36,578 nt of DNA. Origin: Planctomycetota bacterium. Lineage in GTDB: Bacteria; Planctomycetota; JACOTG01. The stretch covers positions 1-36,578 of the forward strand of contig JACOTG010000057.1 in assembly GCA_016178505.1 (NCBI GenBank), read 5' to 3'. Position numbers and translations under genes: made by a program. Under the pieces are notes generated by a model that did no database searches, was not told where the DNA came from, and saw only the letters and a list, made by a program, of their open reading frames with translations. How positions within the stretch are numbered: position 1 is the first letter of the stretch; every line of letters begins with the position of its first letter. Shown here piece after piece: positions 7,751 to 16,358 of this stretch.

Positions 7751-10700
7751 ATGCCGAAGCGAGACGACCTCGAGAAGATCCTGATCGTCGGCTCCGGGCC
7801 GATCGTCATCGGCCAAGCTTGCGAATTCGACTACTCCGGTACGCAAGCGTGCAAGGCGCTGCGTGAGGAGGGTTACGAGATCGTTCTCGTGAACTCCAAC
7901 CCGGCAACGATCATGACCGACCCCGAGATCGCGGATCGGACGTACATCGAGCCGATCGTCCCCGAGGCGGTGGCGCGGGTCATCGAGCGCGAGCGACCCG
8001 ACGCACTGCTCCCGACGCTCGGCGGACAGACCGCGCTCAACGTCGCCGTGAAGCTCCACGAGTCCGGCGTCCTCGAGAAATTCGGCGTCGAAATGATCGG
8101 CGCATCGGCGGCCGTGATCCACAAAGCCGAGGACCGAGAACAGTTCAAACGCGCGATGACGAACATTGGCCTCGAACTCCCGCGAGCCGAGTTCGTGCGC
8201 ACGCTGGAAGATGCGAATCGAGTCCGCGATCGAATCGCCCTCCCGTGCGTCATTCGGCCCTCGTTCACGCTCGGCGGAACGGGCGGCGCCATCGCCTACA
8301 ACGTCGACGAGTTCCAGCGCGCCGTCTCGAAGGGGCTTGCGCTGAGCATGATCCACGAGGTCAGCGTCGAGGAGTCGATCTACGGATGGAAAGAGTTCGA
8401 GCTGGAGGTGATGCGCGATCGCCGCGACAACGTAGTCATCGTTTGTTCCATCGAGAACTTCGACCCGATGGGCGTCCACACCGGTGACTCGATCACCGTG
8501 GCTCCCGCGCAGACGCTGACCGACAAGGAGTACCAACGGATGCGCGACGCGGCGATGCGCGTCATCCGCGAGGTCGGCGTGGAGACCGGCGGCTCCAACA
8601 TTCAATTCGCGATCGATCCGCGCACCGGCCGCATGGTCGTGATCGAGATGAACCCGCGAGTTTCCCGCTCGTCCGCGCTCGCGTCGAAGGCGACCGGCTT
8701 TCCGATCGCGAAGATCGCCGCCAAGCTCGCTGTCGGGTACACGCTCGACGAGCTCCGCAACGACATCACGCGCGAGACTCCGGCGTGTTTCGAACCGACC
8801 ATCGACTATGCCGTCGTCAAGATTCCGCGCTTCGCGTTCGAGAAGTTCCCCGACTCGGATCCGACGCTCACGATCCAGATGAAGTCCGTCGGCGAGGTAA
8901 TGTCGATCGGCCGCACCTTCAAGGAAGCGTTGCAGAAGGCGATCCGCTCACTCGAAGCGCAGAGATTCGGGCTCGGGTGGGACTCGAAGGATCGCATGCA
9001 GGGCGACCGCGTCCCCGCTCTCGACGAGATTCGCGAGCGGATCGCAACGCCGACGACCGAGCGGCTCTACTTCATCCGATACGCGATGAAGGCAGGGCTA
9101 TCCGTCGAAGAGATCCACTCGCTCTCGCAGATCGACCCGTGGTTCCTGAGCCAGATGCAGGAGGTGGTCTGCGCCGAAGACGAGATCGTGCGACAAGGGC
9201 CGCTCGAATCCGTCGACAAGGAGCAGATGCTCCAGGCCAAACGCCTCGGATTCAGCGATGTCCAGCTCGGTCGGATGTGGAAGTCACCCGAGCTGCACGT
9301 GCGACAACGTCGGATCCAGCTCGGCGTGGTTCCCGCATACAAGCTGGTTGACACGTGTGGCGCCGAGTTCGAGGCATTCACCCCGTACTATTACTCGACC
9401 TACGAGCCCGAAGACGAGGTCCGTTTCTCGCACGACAAGAAGCGCATCCTGATTTTGGGCAGCGGACCGAATCGCATCGGTCAGGGCATCGAGTTCGACT
9501 ACTGTTGCGTGCACGCTGCCTATGCGCTGCGCGAGCTGGGCTACGAGACGATCATGGTCAACTCGAACCCGGAAACCGTGTCCACCGACTACGACACCTC
9601 CGACCGGCTCTACTTCGAGCCGCTCACACGCGAGGACGTCCTCAACCTGTGCGAGCGACTCCACCCCGATGGCGTGATCGTCCAATTCGGCGGTCAGACG
9701 CCCCTCAATCTCGCCAGTGCGCTCGAGGAAGCGGGAGTACCCATCATCGGCACATCGCCCGAGAACATCGATCGAGCCGAGGATCGCCGACTGTTCAACG
9801 ACATGATCCAGAAACTCGGATTGCTCCAGCCGGAAAGCGGGACCGCACACCGGTTCGAAGAGGCGCAGGAAATCGCGAACAAGCTCGGCTACCCGGTGCT
9901 CGTTCGACCGTCGTTCGTTCTGGGCGGTCGCGCCATGGAGATCGTCTACGACAATCGAACGCTCGAGCGGTACATCGGCGCCGCCGTTGAGGCGTCGCCC
10001 GAGCGGCCGATCCTGATCGACAAGTTCCTCGAGGACGCGATCGAGGTCGACGTCGACGCCGTTGCCGACGGCGAGCGAGTCGTCATCGGCGGAATCATGG
10101 AGCACATCGAGAAAGCGGGAATCCACTCGGGCGATTCGTCGTGCGTGCTGCCGCCTTACACGCTTTCCGACCGACTCGTCGACGACATCCGGAAGGTCAC
10201 GGTCGCGCTGGCCGTGGAGCTCCAGGTTCGCGGGCTCATGAACGTCCAGTTCGCGGTGAAGAACGAGCAGGTCTACGTCCTCGAAGTGAATCCGCGCGCG
10301 AGCCGCACGGTCCCCTTCGTCAGCAAGGCGATCGGCGTCCCGTTGGCGAAGATCGCGGCGAAGGTCATGGTCGGCCGCAAGCTCGCAGAGCTGGGATTCA
10401 CGAAGGAAGTCGAGGTCTCTCACGTGTCCGTCAAGACTCCCGTTTTCCCGTTCAGCAAGTTCCCGGGCTCGGACATCGTCCTCGGCCCGGAGATGCGGTC
10501 CACGGGCGAGGTCATGGGAATCGAGACCGACTTCGGGTTCGCGATGGCGAAAGCGCTCGTCGCCGCCGGGCAGGCGCTTCCGATGTCGGGGAAGATCTTC
10601 GTGAGCGTCAAGGACAGCGACAAGCGCGACGTGATCTTCATCGCGAAGAAGCTCGAAGACCTCGGATTCGATCTCGTGGCGACGAGCGGAACCCACAAGG

Positions 10701-10987
10701 TGCTTTCGCGAAACGGAATTCGGGTCGAACGCGTGTTCAAGTTGAAAGAGGGAAGACCAAACGTCCTCGACTTGCTGACCAATCGCGAGATCTCGCTGAT
10801 CATCAACACCCCGTCGGGCCGCGGGGCGATGACCGACGAGGGATCGATTCGGGGAATGGCGGTCCTTCAGGGGATTCCGTGCATCACGACGCTCGCCGGA
10901 GCTTCCGCTGCGGTGAACGGAATCGAGAGCCTCAAGCGGCGCGGCTACGACGTCCGGGCGCTCCAGGACTATCACTCGCGCACCTAA
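7751..10987 (+). CDS. carB: Carbamoyl-phosphate synthase, large subunit
   Basis: CarB makes carbamoyl phosphate from bicarbonate, ammonia (delivered from CarA-bound glutamine) and two ATP, for pyrimidine and arginine synthesis in the cytoplasm. The 1078 residues match the family length (E. coli about 1073). The two homologous ATP-grasp halves are clear. The first begins [20 protein letters not shown] with LGGQTALN and [13 protein letters not shown]. The second begins about residue 565 ([19 protein letters not shown]) with [10 protein letters not shown] and [14 protein letters not shown] methylglyoxal-synthase-like allosteric domain occupies the last ~140 residues. ATG at 7751 follows GGGGAGA. 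carA is not in the window, so the subunits are encoded apart. No attenuator is evident in the leader. Confidence 0.98.
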   Translation: MPKRDDLEKILIVGSGPIVIGQACEFDYSGTQACKALREEGYEIVLVNSNPATIMTDPEIADRTYIEPIVPEAVARVIERERPDALLPTLGGQTALNVAVKLHESGVLEKFGVEMIGASAAVIHKAEDREQFKRAMTNIGLELPRAEFVRTLEDANRVRDRIALPCVIRPSFTLGGTGGAIAYNVDEFQRAVSKGLALSMIHEVSVEESIYGWKEFELEVMRDRRDNVVIVCSIENFDPMGVHTGDSITVAPAQTLTDKEYQRMRDAAMRVIREVGVETGGSNIQFAIDPRTGRMVVIEMNPRVSRSSALASKATGFPIAKIAAKLAVGYTLDELRNDITRETPACFEPTIDYAVVKIPRFAFEKFPDSDPTLTIQMKSVGEVMSIGRTFKEALQKAIRSLEAQRFGLGWDSKDRMQGDRVPALDEIRERIATPTTERLYFIRYAMKAGLSVEEIHSLSQIDPWFLSQMQEVVCAEDEIVRQGPLESVDKEQMLQAKRLGFSDVQLGRMWKSPELHVRQRRIQLGVVPAYKLVDTCGAEFEAFTPYYYSTYEPEDEVRFSHDKKRILILGSGPNRIGQGIEFDYCCVHAAYALRELGYETIMVNSNPETVSTDYDTSDRLYFEPLTREDVLNLCERLHPDGVIVQFGGQTPLNLASALEEAGVPIIGTSPENIDRAEDRRLFNDMIQKLGLLQPESGTAHRFEEAQEIANKLGYPVLVRPSFVLGGRAMEIVYDNRTLERYIGAAVEASPERPILIDKFLEDAIEVDVDAVADGERVVIGGIMEHIEKAGIHSGDSSCVLPPYTLSDRLVDDIRKVTVALAVELQVRGLMNVQFAVKNEQVYVLEVNPRASRTVPFVSKAIGVPLAKIAAKVMVGRKLAELGFTKEVEVSHVSVKTPVFPFSKFPGSDIVLGPEMRSTGEVMGIETDFGFAMAKALVAAGQALPMSGKIFVSVKDSDKRDVIFIAKKLEDLGFDLVATSGTHKVLSRNGIRVERVFKLKEGRPNVLDLLTNREISLIINTPSGRGAMTDEGSIRGMAVLQGIPCITTLAGASAAVNGIESLKRRGYDVRALQDYHSRT

Positions 10988-11069
10988 TTCTTCGAATTCT
11001 CCTCGAGTTCGCCCGCGTCCCACGCCGAAACGATGTGAAGAGAGCTTCAACCCAGCTCCCAATACGACC

Positions 11070-11828
11070 ATGGACAGCCTGTTCACGATTCACGAGTTCA
11101 CGCCGCGCATCCTGGTGCAGATCGTTGCCGCGATGCTCTGCGGCGGCCTCATCGGCCTCGAACGCGAGCGAGCCGGCAAGGCCACGGGCTTCCGAACGTG
11201 CATCCTGATCTGCGTCGGCGCCGCGCTCTACATGATCCTCTCGGACCTCGTCGGGCGCAGCGGCGCGTTGGGCGAGAACCACGGTGACCCTGGGCGGATC
11301 GCGGCGCAGGTCGTGTCCGGCATCGGCTTCATCGGGGGTGGAGCGATCCTCCAAACTCGCGGCACCGTTCAGGGGATGACGTCTGCGGCGACGATTTGGG
11401 TCGTCGCGGCGATCGGGCTCTCGATCGGGGCGGGCTACCTCGTCATCGGGGTGATCTTCTCGATCGTGGTGCTCGTCGCGCTCGTCGCCTTGTGGCACAT
11501 CGAGCGGCTCGTCGTCGGTCGATGCGATCGCGCGAGATGCGAGCTCGTGTTCCGCGCGGACGACGGCGCGACACGCGCAAGGATCGTGGAAATACTCGAG
11601 GACCAAAACCGGGGACTCGACGACGTCGTTCTCGACGACCTCGGTGACTCGTTGCGCATGACGTTTGAATACTGCAAGGCGCATCCCGAACACCGACGAT
11701 TCATCAACGATTTCTGGAAGCTCGACGGAGTCCGGTCCGTTCGCACGGCCGCCGGTGTGCCTACTTCGCCTTCGCGGCGTTCAGGGCCTCGACCTCCCGA
11801 TATAGAGAATCGAAGCTGCCCGATTTGA
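11070..11828 (+). CDS. MgtC/SapB-family membrane protein
   Basis: The 252-residue product has the MgtC/SapB N-terminal domain (about residues 10-145) of four to five membrane helices. It shows the family phrases GGLIGLERERAGKATGFRT, VSGIGFIGGGAIL and GMTSAATIWVVAAIG. A soluble C-terminal domain (about 150-235) resembles the ACT-like regulatory end of longer MgtC proteins. Family members are linked to growth in low magnesium and to control of the F1Fo ATPase, but the exact role here is not known. It lies 82 nt after carB on the same strand and has only a weak ribosome binding site. Its last 68 nt overlap the 3' end of the convergent peroxiredoxin gene. The tail after residue ~230 (PTSPSRRSGPRPPD) is poorly structured and exists because the stop codon falls inside that neighbour. 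Confidence 0.88.
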   Translation: MDSLFTIHEFTPRILVQIVAAMLCGGLIGLERERAGKATGFRTCILICVGAALYMILSDLVGRSGALGENHGDPGRIAAQVVSGIGFIGGGAILQTRGTVQGMTSAATIWVVAAIGLSIGAGYLVIGVIFSIVVLVALVALWHIERLVVGRCDRARCELVFRADDGATRARIVEILEDQNRGLDDVVLDDLGDSLRMTFEYCKAHPEHRRFINDFWKLDGVRSVRTAAGVPTSPSRRSGPRPPDIENRSCPI

Positions 11829-12378
11829 GGTCGAACGCCGCGTTCATCCACCGAAGTTTGCCCTCGGCGTCCACGAGGTAAAGCGCGCGCGCCGCATAGC
11901 ACTCGTTCCCTTCCTTCAGAAGAACGCCATAGGCTTTCGTCGCCGCTTGATCGACGTCGGCGAGCAGCGCGAAGGGAACTTTCAGCGAATCACGAAACTT
12001 CGCCTGAGTCTCGACGGTGTCGACGCTGATGGCGAGAATCTCGGTGTTGGCCTTCTTGAACCGCTCGAATTGGTCCCGCAACGCGGAAAGTTCGAACGTT
12101 CAGCCGCCTGTGAACGACTTGGGGTAGAACGCCAGGAGCACGTTCTTCTTCCCCTTGAACTGCGCCAGCGTCACCTCGGCGCCCGACTGGTCCTTGACCT
12201 TGAAATCGGGAGCTGCCTCGCCGACCTTCGGCTTCGCCATTTCCTTCTTCTCCGCCTTCTCGGTCGACGGTGCAGGCTTCGGCGAAGCCTCCTGTGCGAC
12301 GGCCGTATCGCCGAATGCGACCATCGACAGCGACAAAGCGACCGCGGTCCAGCGTCGCTCCCACCTCGTCGTTTGCAT
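11761..12378 (-). CDS. Exported selenocysteine-containing peroxiredoxin (TGA decoded as Sec)
   Basis: Read through one in-frame TGA (12100-12102), this is a single 205-residue AhpC/TSA-type peroxiredoxin. Residues 1-30 are a signal peptide (cleavage after TAVA). A Lys/Pro/Glu-rich spacer follows, then the thioredoxin fold from KPKVGEAAPDF. The TGA is residue 93 in LLAFYPKSFTGG-U-TFELSALRD, where peroxiredoxins have their peroxidatic Cys (usually FTPGCTxE). Downstream, ILAISVDTVETQAKF, PFALLADVD and RALYLVDAEG are normal for the fold. A hairpin right after the TGA fits a bacterial SECIS. The +5 position, Cys in PrxQ/BCP, is Ser; the only Cys is in ECYAARALYLV and may resolve. ATG at 12378 follows TGAGGGA, nine nt after the PilO-like gene. 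Sec should reduce peroxides in the periplasm. A true nonsense mutation is the alternative. Confidence 0.88.
12064..12096 (-). promoter_or_regulatory. Candidate bacterial SECIS hairpin
   Basis: Read on the minus strand just after the UGA (12102-12100), an outer helix forms from UUCGAA (12096-12091) with UUCGAG (12069-12064). An internal loop of CU opposite CCAA follows. The upper helix UUCCGC (12088-12083) pairs with GCGGGA (12079-12074), and the apical loop is GUU. The loop starts 17 nt after the UGA and has G as its first base. Spacing, short upper stem and loop G match what is known of SelB-binding bacterial SECIS elements, which lie inside the coding region. The fold is by eye, without energy calculation. 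Confidence 0.7.
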
Positions 12379-12387
12379 TGCGATCCC

Positions 12388-12897
12388 TCAGGACTTCTTG
12401 ACGTAGGGTTTTCGGTACGCGAGGACGACCTTCACGTTCTTCCACTCGTCGCTCTTGTCCTTCGAATCCACCTTCGGCATCGTCACGCTGAACGCCTTCA
12501 GGATCGCCGAGTTCGACTCGATCAAGTGCAGAAAGCGCGTGATTTGCTCGCGCTTCACGGGCGCCTGGAACGTGACCTCGATCTTCGTGTCGACGTATCC
12601 TTTGCGAATGTTGGAGTTGTCCTCGGTCGCCGCGGCGCACTTCACCGTAGTTCGAGTGACTCCCGCCGCTTCGACTTGACTGTAGACGTACTCGAGCGGG
12701 TTGTTGAGGTCCACCTTTTCATCGAGGACGCGCTGCTGGTTCTGCTTCAAGTCGATGGTCTTCTCGAGAAACGCCTTGTAATTCGAGTGCGCCGCGTCGA
12801 TCGCCTCGTCGTACTTGCTCACTTGATGCGCCGCATAGAGGATCGCGCCGCCGAGGAGCACGACGAGCACGGCCATCACGACGAGAAAGGCTTTCAT
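12388..12897 (-). CDS. PilO-like assembly protein
   Basis: The 169-residue product has one N-terminal membrane helix (about residues 3-24, FLVVMAVLVVLLGGAILYAA). A helical stretch follows (YDEAIDAAHSNYKAFLEKT), then a compact alpha/beta domain (GYVDTKIEVTFQAPVKREQI, LIESNSAILKAFSV). That order, TM helix, coiled coil and ferredoxin-like domain, is the architecture of PilO/GspM inner-membrane proteins. These form the PilM-PilN-PilO alignment complex of type IV pili and type II secretion. Sequence similarity alone would be too weak; the call rests on architecture and on its place directly after the PilM-PilN fusion. ATG at 12897 was chosen over longer starts because the membrane helix then begins at once and GAGGGGTG lies before it. 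The peroxiredoxin start follows nine nt after its stop. Confidence 0.65.
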   Translation of the reverse strand: MKAFLVVMAVLVVLLGGAILYAAHQVSKYDEAIDAAHSNYKAFLEKTIDLKQNQQRVLDEKVDLNNPLEYVYSQVEAAGVTRTTVKCAAATEDNSNIRKGYVDTKIEVTFQAPVKREQITRFLHLIESNSAILKAFSVTMPKVDSKDKSDEWKNVKVVLAYRKPYVKKS

Positions 12898-12934
12898 CGC
12901 ATCACCCCTCGTCTCGCGTCTCCGACAGCCTGGC

Positions 12935-14635
12935 TCAATGCTTCTCCTCCTCCAACTTGATCTTGAACCTCTGGAAGATGAAGCCGCTCCCACGCGGGTC
13001 GGGATCGGTTCCACCGGTCTCGACCGCGAGGAACGCTGGGTTCTTGAGCAGCTCTGCCTTCATTTTCTCGAGCATCTCGGGAGACGGGACCGTGCCCATG
13101 AGCGTGATCGCCGACTGGTCGATGGTGATCGAGTCGAGCGTGAACCCCTGAATCTGCGAGTAGACGTGCTGAAGCGCCTTCGACATCTCGTTCCAGTTCG
13201 TGAGCGCCGAACGAATGTCCGGATAGTCGCCGCCCTTGCCGAGCTTCTTCTGCAGCTCTTTGTTCTTCGAGTCGACAGCCAGATTCATGTAGCTGGCGAC
13301 GTCGAGCGACGACTCTTCGAACGACTCTTTCGGCAGGACCTTCGCCGTCTCGTCGCGATAGCGGCCGACGAGATCGGCAAAGGGCTTCTTCGCGCGCCGC
13401 AACTCGTCGAGCTTGCTCGCAAGGACGACGAGGAGCAGGATGGCGATCAAGCTCACCGTGCACGCGAGCACGACTCGGATCTGATCGAACGTCTTCTGGT
13501 AGCGGAACTCGTCCTGTCGGAAGTCGATGCCGACGGGATCGAACCCGAGCTGCTTCAATGCGAGGCCGGCCGCAACCGGCGCGAGTACGCCCGCATCCTG
13601 CGAGATCGCGGTCGGGAGCGCGTGCGGAACGTGAGCGAGCAGGTCATCCTCTTCGACGGGAACGCCGAGCACCCGCTCCAGGGCCTCCCGCATTCCGGAA
13701 ACGCGCGAACCGCCGCCCGTGACGACGATTGCTTCGATCGGTTGCTCGAGCTTCAGCGTGGCAAGCGATCGGCTGACCTCGCGTCCGATGCGGTCGAAGA
13801 ACTCCTCTCGCCGGTGAGTCATGAGGTCGCGCTCGAGCTCGTCGGCCGACTTTTCCGTCTCTCGTTTGGGGGCCGGAACGTCGTCATCCTCTTCGAGGAC
13901 GAGAAGGTCCTGCGCCACGCCGGTCCCCGCTGCGGCCATCGATTTCAGCTTCTTGTCTTCCGCGTTCTCGAACGAGACATCCAGGTCGCGGCGAATGGCC
14001 GCCGTCAACGCGTCGGCTCCCACGCGCACCGCGCGGACGAGACGCAGCGCTCCGAACTCCGCGACGAACAGGCTCGTCGTGCGAGCCCCGATGTCGATCC
14101 CGACGACTGTCTTGTGTGCTTGGAGCCGGCCCGATGCCGACATCGCCGAGAAAAGCGCAACGACGTCGAGATCGACCATCGTGGGCTCGATGTCAGCCTT
14201 CCGAAGGACGTCTAGAAGGTGACCGAGCGGCTTCTTCTGCGCGGCGAAGACCAGCAGTTTCGATCGGTTTCCGATTTCGCCGGTCTTGTAGTAGTCGACG
14301 ACGACTTCGTCGATCGAGCAAGAGTGCAGATGGCCTTCGGTCTCGAACTTCACGACCTTGGCAATCTGATCGTCGCCTTTGAATGGCACCGACAAGTCCC
14401 GCAGGATGCAGTCCTGGGCGTCGAGCGCGACGACGACGGAGTCGCGCGGAAAACGCTCTTCCCGAAAGACCTTTCGGATCGCCTCGACGAGCGACTCCTC
14501 GTCCGGAGAGCCGTCGTCCTTCAGCGCGAATTCCCGAATGGCGAATCGCGACATTCGGAATTTCTTCGCCGAGCCTTCGAGCTCGCACACCTTGACGTGG
14601 CGAGCACCGATGTCCAGGCCTACCGCCTTGGCCAT
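12935..14635 (-). CDS. pilM: PilM-PilN fusion (type IV pilus / secretion inner-membrane assembly protein)
   Basis: The 566-residue product joins two proteins that are normally separate. Residues 1 to about 370 are an actin-like ATPase of the PilM type. It has VGLDIGARHVKVCEL as phosphate-1 loop, VVGIDIGARTTSLFV as the second phosphate loop and VVTGGGSRVSGM as the adenosine loop. An Asp/Glu-rich insertion (LEEDDDVPAPKRETEKSADE) sits near 250-270. A membrane helix (about 390-415, VVLACTVSLIAILLLVVLAS) and a coiled-coil plus small alpha/beta domain then match PilN. The arrangement resembles GspL, which also fuses both parts. It would sit at the inner membrane and link cytoplasmic and periplasmic parts of a pilus or secretion machine with the next gene, PilO-like. 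ATG at 14635 follows CCGAGGAA. No pilins, PilQ or motor ATPases are in the window. Confidence 0.82.
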   Translation of the reverse strand: MAKAVGLDIGARHVKVCELEGSAKKFRMSRFAIREFALKDDGSPDEESLVEAIRKVFREERFPRDSVVVALDAQDCILRDLSVPFKGDDQIAKVVKFETEGHLHSCSIDEVVVDYYKTGEIGNRSKLLVFAAQKKPLGHLLDVLRKADIEPTMVDLDVVALFSAMSASGRLQAHKTVVGIDIGARTTSLFVAEFGALRLVRAVRVGADALTAAIRRDLDVSFENAEDKKLKSMAAAGTGVAQDLLVLEEDDDVPAPKRETEKSADELERDLMTHRREEFFDRIGREVSRSLATLKLEQPIEAIVVTGGGSRVSGMREALERVLGVPVEEDDLLAHVPHALPTAISQDAGVLAPVAAGLALKQLGFDPVGIDFRQDEFRYQKTFDQIRVVLACTVSLIAILLLVVLASKLDELRRAKKPFADLVGRYRDETAKVLPKESFEESSLDVASYMNLAVDSKNKELQKKLGKGGDYPDIRSALTNWNEMSKALQHVYSQIQGFTLDSITIDQSAITLMGTVPSPEMLEKMKAELLKNPAFLAVETGGTDPDPRGSGFIFQRFKIKLEEEKH

Positions 14636-14749
14636 TTCGTTCCTCGGGGTCTGTCGTAGCTCTCGCCGTCCGCCAGCGGTCGACGAGCGAACGCGCTATT
14701 CAAATCGCCGGAGACGTTGAAATCAATCGAAATGAAACGGGCCTCGAAT

Positions 14750-15148
14750 TCAGCGATTCGTCGGCACCTTCTCGTCTGGGTCTCGCCGACGTCGCTCGAC
14801 CTCGCGCTGTCTCACCTCTTTTTGCTCCGCCGTGAGGATCGACTCGATGTCTTTTTGGGTCTGATTCTGAAGCGCTGCGAAAATCGGCCGGTACTTCTGA
14901 TACATTTCATTCGCGACGCGGTCCCAATCGCCCTCGTACTTCTTCAACATTCGATCCATCTCTTGGACTTGCGCCGGCGCCAAGCTGAACGTCTCGATCC
15001 AATCCTTGCGGAATCGCTCGATCGCCGGCGTACGCGGCGGTGGGACCGGAAAGACATTCCGGAGGAACGAGAAGGTCGTTCCGCCCGCAACGAACGCCGT
15101 CACGAGCATCGCCACCACCCAGGCCTTTATCGAACTCGATTTCGTCAT
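14750..15148 (-). CDS. Small membrane-anchored Spy/CpxP-like helical protein
   Basis: The 132-residue product has one N-terminal membrane helix (about residues 8-30). A short Pro-rich link (FPVPPPRTPA) follows, then a long charged helical region with an LAPAQVQEMDRMLKKYEGDW phrase followed by LTAEQKEVRQREVERRR. The paired 'L-x-x-x-Q' and 'LTAEQ' motifs are typical of the Spy/CpxP and heavy-metal-sensor (LTXXQ-like) families. These bind unfolded envelope proteins or metals. It lies 52 nt after the anti-sigma gene on the same strand, where such proteins often occur as part of an envelope-stress regulon. ATG at 15148 follows CTGGAGA. Exact ligand unknown; a purely structural coiled-coil protein is the alternative. 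Confidence 0.65.
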   Translation of the reverse strand: MTKSSSIKAWVVAMLVTAFVAGGTTFSFLRNVFPVPPPRTPAIERFRKDWIETFSLAPAQVQEMDRMLKKYEGDWDRVANEMYQKYRPIFAALQNQTQKDIESILTAEQKEVRQREVERRRRDPDEKVPTNR

Positions 15149-15200
15149 CGCGCGTCTCCAGCCAGATCGTCTACGGAATGGGATCGTGGAAGCATCAGGT

Positions 15201-15671
15201 TCATCTTCGATCTCCCGTGAAAGTTCGCGGAGCCGGATGCATCCCCGGCGGCACAGAGCCCGTTTCGAACAGCTGTCGAGTCACTGGATCGAGTTGCCCC
15301 ATCGGAAGCTCGGTCGATCGCGACGAACCTGGGGCACCGCTTCCGAGCAGGAGCAGGCTCCCGGTGACGAGGCAAATGGCGAGACCGGCCGCAACGAGCC
15401 CACGCACGAGCGGCAACGCCTCCATCCACGGAAAGACGACTTCTCGATCGAGTGCAGCCATCACGCGGTCGGCGAAACCCGGTGACGCCGGTTCGGTGCC
15501 CGCCGACTGAAAATCTGCCCGCGCCGCGAGAAGTAGTTCGCGACGTCGCCGGCAGTCGGCGCAGGTCGCGAGGTGCGTTGCGAGCTGTTGATGCGCCGTC
15601 CCAGGCAACCGACCGTCGATGTCCAGGCTCATCCACCGAATGAACCGGCGGTGTTCGAATCGATGACTCAT
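15201..15671 (-). CDS. Zinc-finger anti-sigma factor
   Basis: The 156-residue product has an N-terminal zf-HC2 (ZAS) domain: HQQLATHLATCADCRRR carries the H-x3-C-x2-C zinc site at about residues 32-39. A single membrane helix follows (about 92-110, VRGLVAAGLAICLVTGSLLL) with a short periplasmic tail. Such proteins hold their partner ECF sigma factor at the membrane and release it on stress. The partner is the sigma factor directly upstream. ATG at 15671 gives a start close to the zinc domain, but has no clear ribosome site. An alternative TTG at 15710 would overlap the sigma stop codon and be translationally coupled. Confidence in function is high because of the pair; confidence in the start is moderate. 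Confidence 0.85.
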   Translation of the reverse strand: MSHRFEHRRFIRWMSLDIDGRLPGTAHQQLATHLATCADCRRRRELLLAARADFQSAGTEPASPGFADRVMAALDREVVFPWMEALPLVRGLVAAGLAICLVTGSLLLLGSGAPGSSRSTELPMGQLDPVTRQLFETGSVPPGMHPAPRTFTGDRR

Positions 15672-15697
15672 GCTTGCCGGCTGAAACGCGTCGCGCC

Positions 15698-16252
15698 TCA
15701 GCTCCTCCAAAATCGTTGCAGTTTTCGCATCAGCCGCTGTCGCGCACGAAACAACCGGGACTCGACGGTCCCGATGGAGCAGCGAAGGATCTCGCTGATT
15801 TCCTCGTACGTATGCCCCTCGAATTCCCGGAGTACGATCACGGCTTTGTACTTTGGCGGCAACTCGTCCACCTTTTCGCGCACGGCCGCACCGATCTCGT
15901 CTGTGAGGACGACGCGATCCGTCGGGCCGGCGTCCGATGCCGTCGACGCGAACACAGGAGGCAGATCGTCGAGGGACGATGTTCGCTGCCGGCGCCGGCG
16001 CTTGACCCGATCCTGAGCTGCATTGATCGCAATCCGATACAACCAGGTATAGAAGGAAGACTCGAATTGAAACGAGTCGAGCTTCCGGAACACCTTGAGA
16101 AATATCTCTTGAGCGACATCTTCGCTCTCGTCGTGATCGCCGAGGAACCGGTAGACGAGGCTCACGATTCGGTCCTGATAGCGCTCGACGAGCGCCCGGA
16201 ACGCCGCCTCAGATCCCTCCCGGACCTCGCGCACCAGCGCGAAATCATCCAC
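15698..16252 (-). CDS. ECF-type RNA polymerase sigma factor
   Basis: The 184-residue product is a sigma-70 family ECF factor of the RpoE-like group. Region 2 is at about residues 14-85 (FRALVERYQDRIVSLVYRFL, SEDVAQEIFLKVFRKLDSF, YTWLYRIAINAAQDRVKRRR). Region 4 is at about 125-180 (LPPKYKAVIVLREFEGHTYE, then EISEILRCSIGTVESRLFRA). A linker of about 35 residues with no conserved domain separates them. It starts with GTG at 16252. It heads a same-strand cluster of anti-sigma, Spy-like, PilM-PilN, PilO-like and selenoperoxiredoxin genes, so it may control some or all of them. A GGAATT/TCGAA pair upstream could be its own promoter. Confidence 0.95.
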   Translation of the reverse strand: MDDFALVREVREGSEAAFRALVERYQDRIVSLVYRFLGDHDESEDVAQEIFLKVFRKLDSFQFESSFYTWLYRIAINAAQDRVKRRRRQRTSSLDDLPPVFASTASDAGPTDRVVLTDEIGAAVREKVDELPPKYKAVIVLREFEGHTYEEISEILRCSIGTVESRLFRARQRLMRKLQRFWRS

Positions 16253-16284
16253 GGTCTACCTGCTCGCCGTCGAGGTTGGCGGGG

Positions 16285-16312
16285 TTCGACGCGGACGTCG
16301 CCCCCGAATTCC
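16285..16312 (-). promoter_or_regulatory. Possible ECF-type promoter of the sigma operon
   Basis: On the minus strand GGAATTC (16312-16306) is followed after 16 nt by TCGAA (16289-16285), about 33 nt before the sigma start. The -35 resembles the GGAACTT of RpoE-type promoters; the -10 matches only loosely. It suggests autoregulation but is weak evidence by itself. Confidence 0.3.
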
Positions 16313-16358
16313 GCACTTTTTCCGCCCTGCGCCGGGACGCATCACCCGGGAGCAGCGG

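Noticed and set aside
6518-8605. 695-residue minus-strand open frame
   Set aside because: Spans the ends of two clearly real plus-strand genes and a terminator; low-complexity antisense composition.
9284-11086. 600-residue minus-strand open frame opposite carB
   Set aside because: The carB frame is certain and fully conserved; the antisense product is Arg/Asp/His-rich without motifs.
12100-12378. Truncated peroxiredoxin fragment (and a separate downstream fragment 11761-12081) as a pseudogene
   Set aside because: The stop is a single TGA at the catalytic Cys position, both sides are in the same frame with intact family motifs, and a SECIS-like hairpin follows. Selenocysteine explains this better than decay.
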